DNA of 64,000 bases from CAYMMX01 sp964391675 (GTDB lineage: Bacteria > Cyanobacteriota > Vampirovibrionia > Gastranaerophilales > Gastranaerophilaceae): NCBI GenBank assembly GCA_964391675.1, contig CAYMMX010000007.1:1-64000 (forward strand). Reading direction: 5' to 3'. The stretch's first letter is position 1; the number at the start of each line of letters is the position of its first letter. The notes under the pieces were generated by a model, which ran no database searches, was not told the origin of the DNA, and saw nothing but the letters and a program-made list of their open reading frames with translations. Below, in pieces: positions 62,773-64,000 of the stretch. The translations under genes and the position numbers were made by a program.

Positions 62773-63943
62773 AAAATCTGTTGCAATAATAGGAGCAGGC
62801 CCTGCAGGAAGCATTTGTGCTTATTTTGCACAAAATCAAAATAACATAACAATTTTTGAATATAAATCACCACTACATACACTTTTATATACAGGTGGTG
62901 GTAGATGTAATCTTGCATATGCAGAATATGATTTTAAAGAACTTGCAAAACATTACCCGCGAGGAGAGAAATTTTTATATTCGGTTTTTTCACAATTTTC
63001 AACCTATGATACTATAAATTTCTTTGAACAAATTGGAGTAAAAACATATGTTCAAAAAGATTTAAGAATTTTTCCAAAATCAAACAGCGCTAAAAATGTA
63101 AGAGAAAAGTTTATACAATCGATTAATAACTGTAAAATCATTAAAGAAAAAGTTATTAAAATAGAAAAAAATGATAATATTTTTCTTATTCAAACAGCAA
63201 ATTCAAATTACAAATTTGAAAAAGTAGTAATTTCAATAGGTGGACATGCAGGATTTAAACTTGCAGAAAATTTAGGTCATAAGATTATTGAGCCTAAACC
63301 ATCTCTAACCGGATTAATAACAAAAGAAGATTTTAAATCTCTTCAAGGTTTAAGTTTACAAAAGATTAAGGCGGAAATTTCTTTCCAAGGAAACAAATTT
63401 CCGCCACTACAAAATGATTTAATATTTACGCATGAAGGTATTTCCGGACCACTTGCATTCGAAATTTCTTCAATTTGTGCAAGAGAAAATTACGACAAGA
63501 ATAATCCACTTGTCATAAAATTAAACTTGATAAGCAATGAGTTTAATTTTCAAGAAATGCTAAATCAAAATTCTAAAAAAAATGTTAAAAATCTTTTATC
63601 AGAGCTTATACCAAAATCATTAAGTGAGTATATTTTATTAAAAAATAAAGTTAAATTAGATATAAAATGTCATCAAATAAACGGGAAAACAAGAGATATA
63701 ATTTTAGAAAATTTAACTGATTTTAAGATAAATACTATTTCTCCGTCAAAAGATGGCGAAATTGTAACTTCGGGCGGGATATGCTTGGAAGAAATAAATC
63801 CCAAAACTATGCAATCCAAATTAATAAATAATCTATATTTTTGTGGTGAAATACTTGATATAGATGGCTTTTGCGGGGGGTTTAATCTGCAAAATTGCTG
63901 GTCTACAGGCTACATAACCGGTAAAAATATCAGTCAAGTTTAA
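62762..63943 (+). CDS. HI0933/YhiN-family FAD-dependent oxidoreductase
   Basis: 393 residues. The FAD motif is VAIIGAGPAGSICAYF, followed by the family's TGGGRCNLAY. THEGISGPLAFEIS is in the middle, and the C-terminal FAD motif is YFCGEILDIDGFCGGFNLQ. These are hallmarks of the HI0933 family, whose substrate is not known. It overlaps folK and is probably cotranscribed. Confidence 0.9.
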   Translation: MDSKKSVAIIGAGPAGSICAYFAQNQNNITIFEYKSPLHTLLYTGGGRCNLAYAEYDFKELAKHYPRGEKFLYSVFSQFSTYDTINFFEQIGVKTYVQKDLRIFPKSNSAKNVREKFIQSINNCKIIKEKVIKIEKNDNIFLIQTANSNYKFEKVVISIGGHAGFKLAENLGHKIIEPKPSLTGLITKEDFKSLQGLSLQKIKAEISFQGNKFPPLQNDLIFTHEGISGPLAFEISSICARENYDKNNPLVIKLNLISNEFNFQEMLNQNSKKNVKNLLSELIPKSLSEYILLKNKVKLDIKCHQINGKTRDIILENLTDFKINTISPSKDGEIVTSGGICLEEINPKTMQSKLINNLYFCGEILDIDGFCGGFNLQNCWSTGYITGKNISQV

Positions 63944-63946
63944 TGG

Positions 63947-64000
63947 TTATTGACATTGTCCTGACGATGCATTATATGTTTTACCAATACTTGTGCAATA
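63947..64000 (-). CDS. C-terminal end of a minus-strand gene (partial)
   Basis: The last 17 codons of a frame open to the window edge, ending CTSIGKTYNASSGQCQ and a TAA. Two cysteines suggest an exported, disulphide-bonded or Cys-rich tail. It converges with the flavoprotein gene at 3 bp, like other convergent pairs here. Too short to assign. Confidence 0.35.
   Translation of the reverse strand, partial: YCTSIGKTYNASSGQCQ

Noticed and set aside
62444..62839. 131-codon minus-strand frame opposite folK
   Set aside because: Antisense to conserved folK and the flavoprotein start; residue composition is not protein-like.

Overview
The window is about 64 kb of strongly AT-rich bacterial chromosome. 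It is dense with housekeeping genes: DNA replication and repair, the primary sigma factor, tRNA synthetases, and complete de novo UMP synthesis. Secreted and outer-membrane-like proteins and an HD-GYP regulator suggest a diderm anaerobe. The gene content and two proteins of a type I associate with gut Gastranaerophilales fit a non-photosynthetic relative of Cyanobacteria (Melainabacteria/Vampirovibrionia). That placement is an inference from gene style, not from a database search. There are no rRNA operons, insertion sequences, prophage or CRISPR arrays. One tRNA gene, tRNA-Asp(GTC), is present.

Layout. 0-4 kb: the end of an HU gene, a secreted protein and a GltD/GltA-like oxidoreductase, a coiled-coil protein, panD. 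4-11 kb: dnaE facing rpoD-dnaG across a bidirectional terminator. 10.6-15 kb: a receiver protein and a large hybrid histidine kinase, then a structured segment and tRNA-Asp. 15-20 kb: small proteins, glyS, a second coiled-coil protein sharing an upstream motif with the first, clpP. 19.5-26.5 kb: a cysteine-rich small protein, NAD-type icd, fabI, a SIMPL protein, ligA, speB, nifU. 26.6-37.8 kb: pheT, plsC, a Flp/TadE-like pilin, cdd, secreted unknowns, an HD-GYP regulator, a DivIC/FtsB-like protein, a TPR protein and a VWA protein. 37.9-44 kb: dnaB, nifS, and a cluster of three type IV pilin-like proteins whose bodies are phage tail-collar/fibre domains rich in HxH motifs, with an orphan sugar-ABC permease among them. 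44-50.6 kb: GDP-mannose precursor genes, a membrane glycosyltransferase and a CoA-disulfide-reductase-like enzyme. 51-64 kb: aspA, then pyrKDEBCF-carAB behind a promoter, a nine-codon leader ORF and an intrinsic terminator, then folK and an HI0933-family flavoprotein.

Most notable are: (1) the pilin-collar fusions with six or seven HxH motifs each, resembling the metal-stapled tip of phage T4 gp37 grafted onto pilin anchors; (2) the leader ORF and terminator before the pyr operon, which look like an attenuator; (3) repeated cases in which a sigma-70-type -10 box lies 6-9 nt before a start codon, implying leaderless mRNAs, including a possible 14-codon leaderless ORF upstream of the DivIC-like gene; (4) a tandem TTGTTA motif with 11-bp period about 100 bp upstream of both coiled-coil genes; and (5) a 12-bp duplication of the tRNA-Asp 3' end bracketing about 200 bp of unusual sequence.
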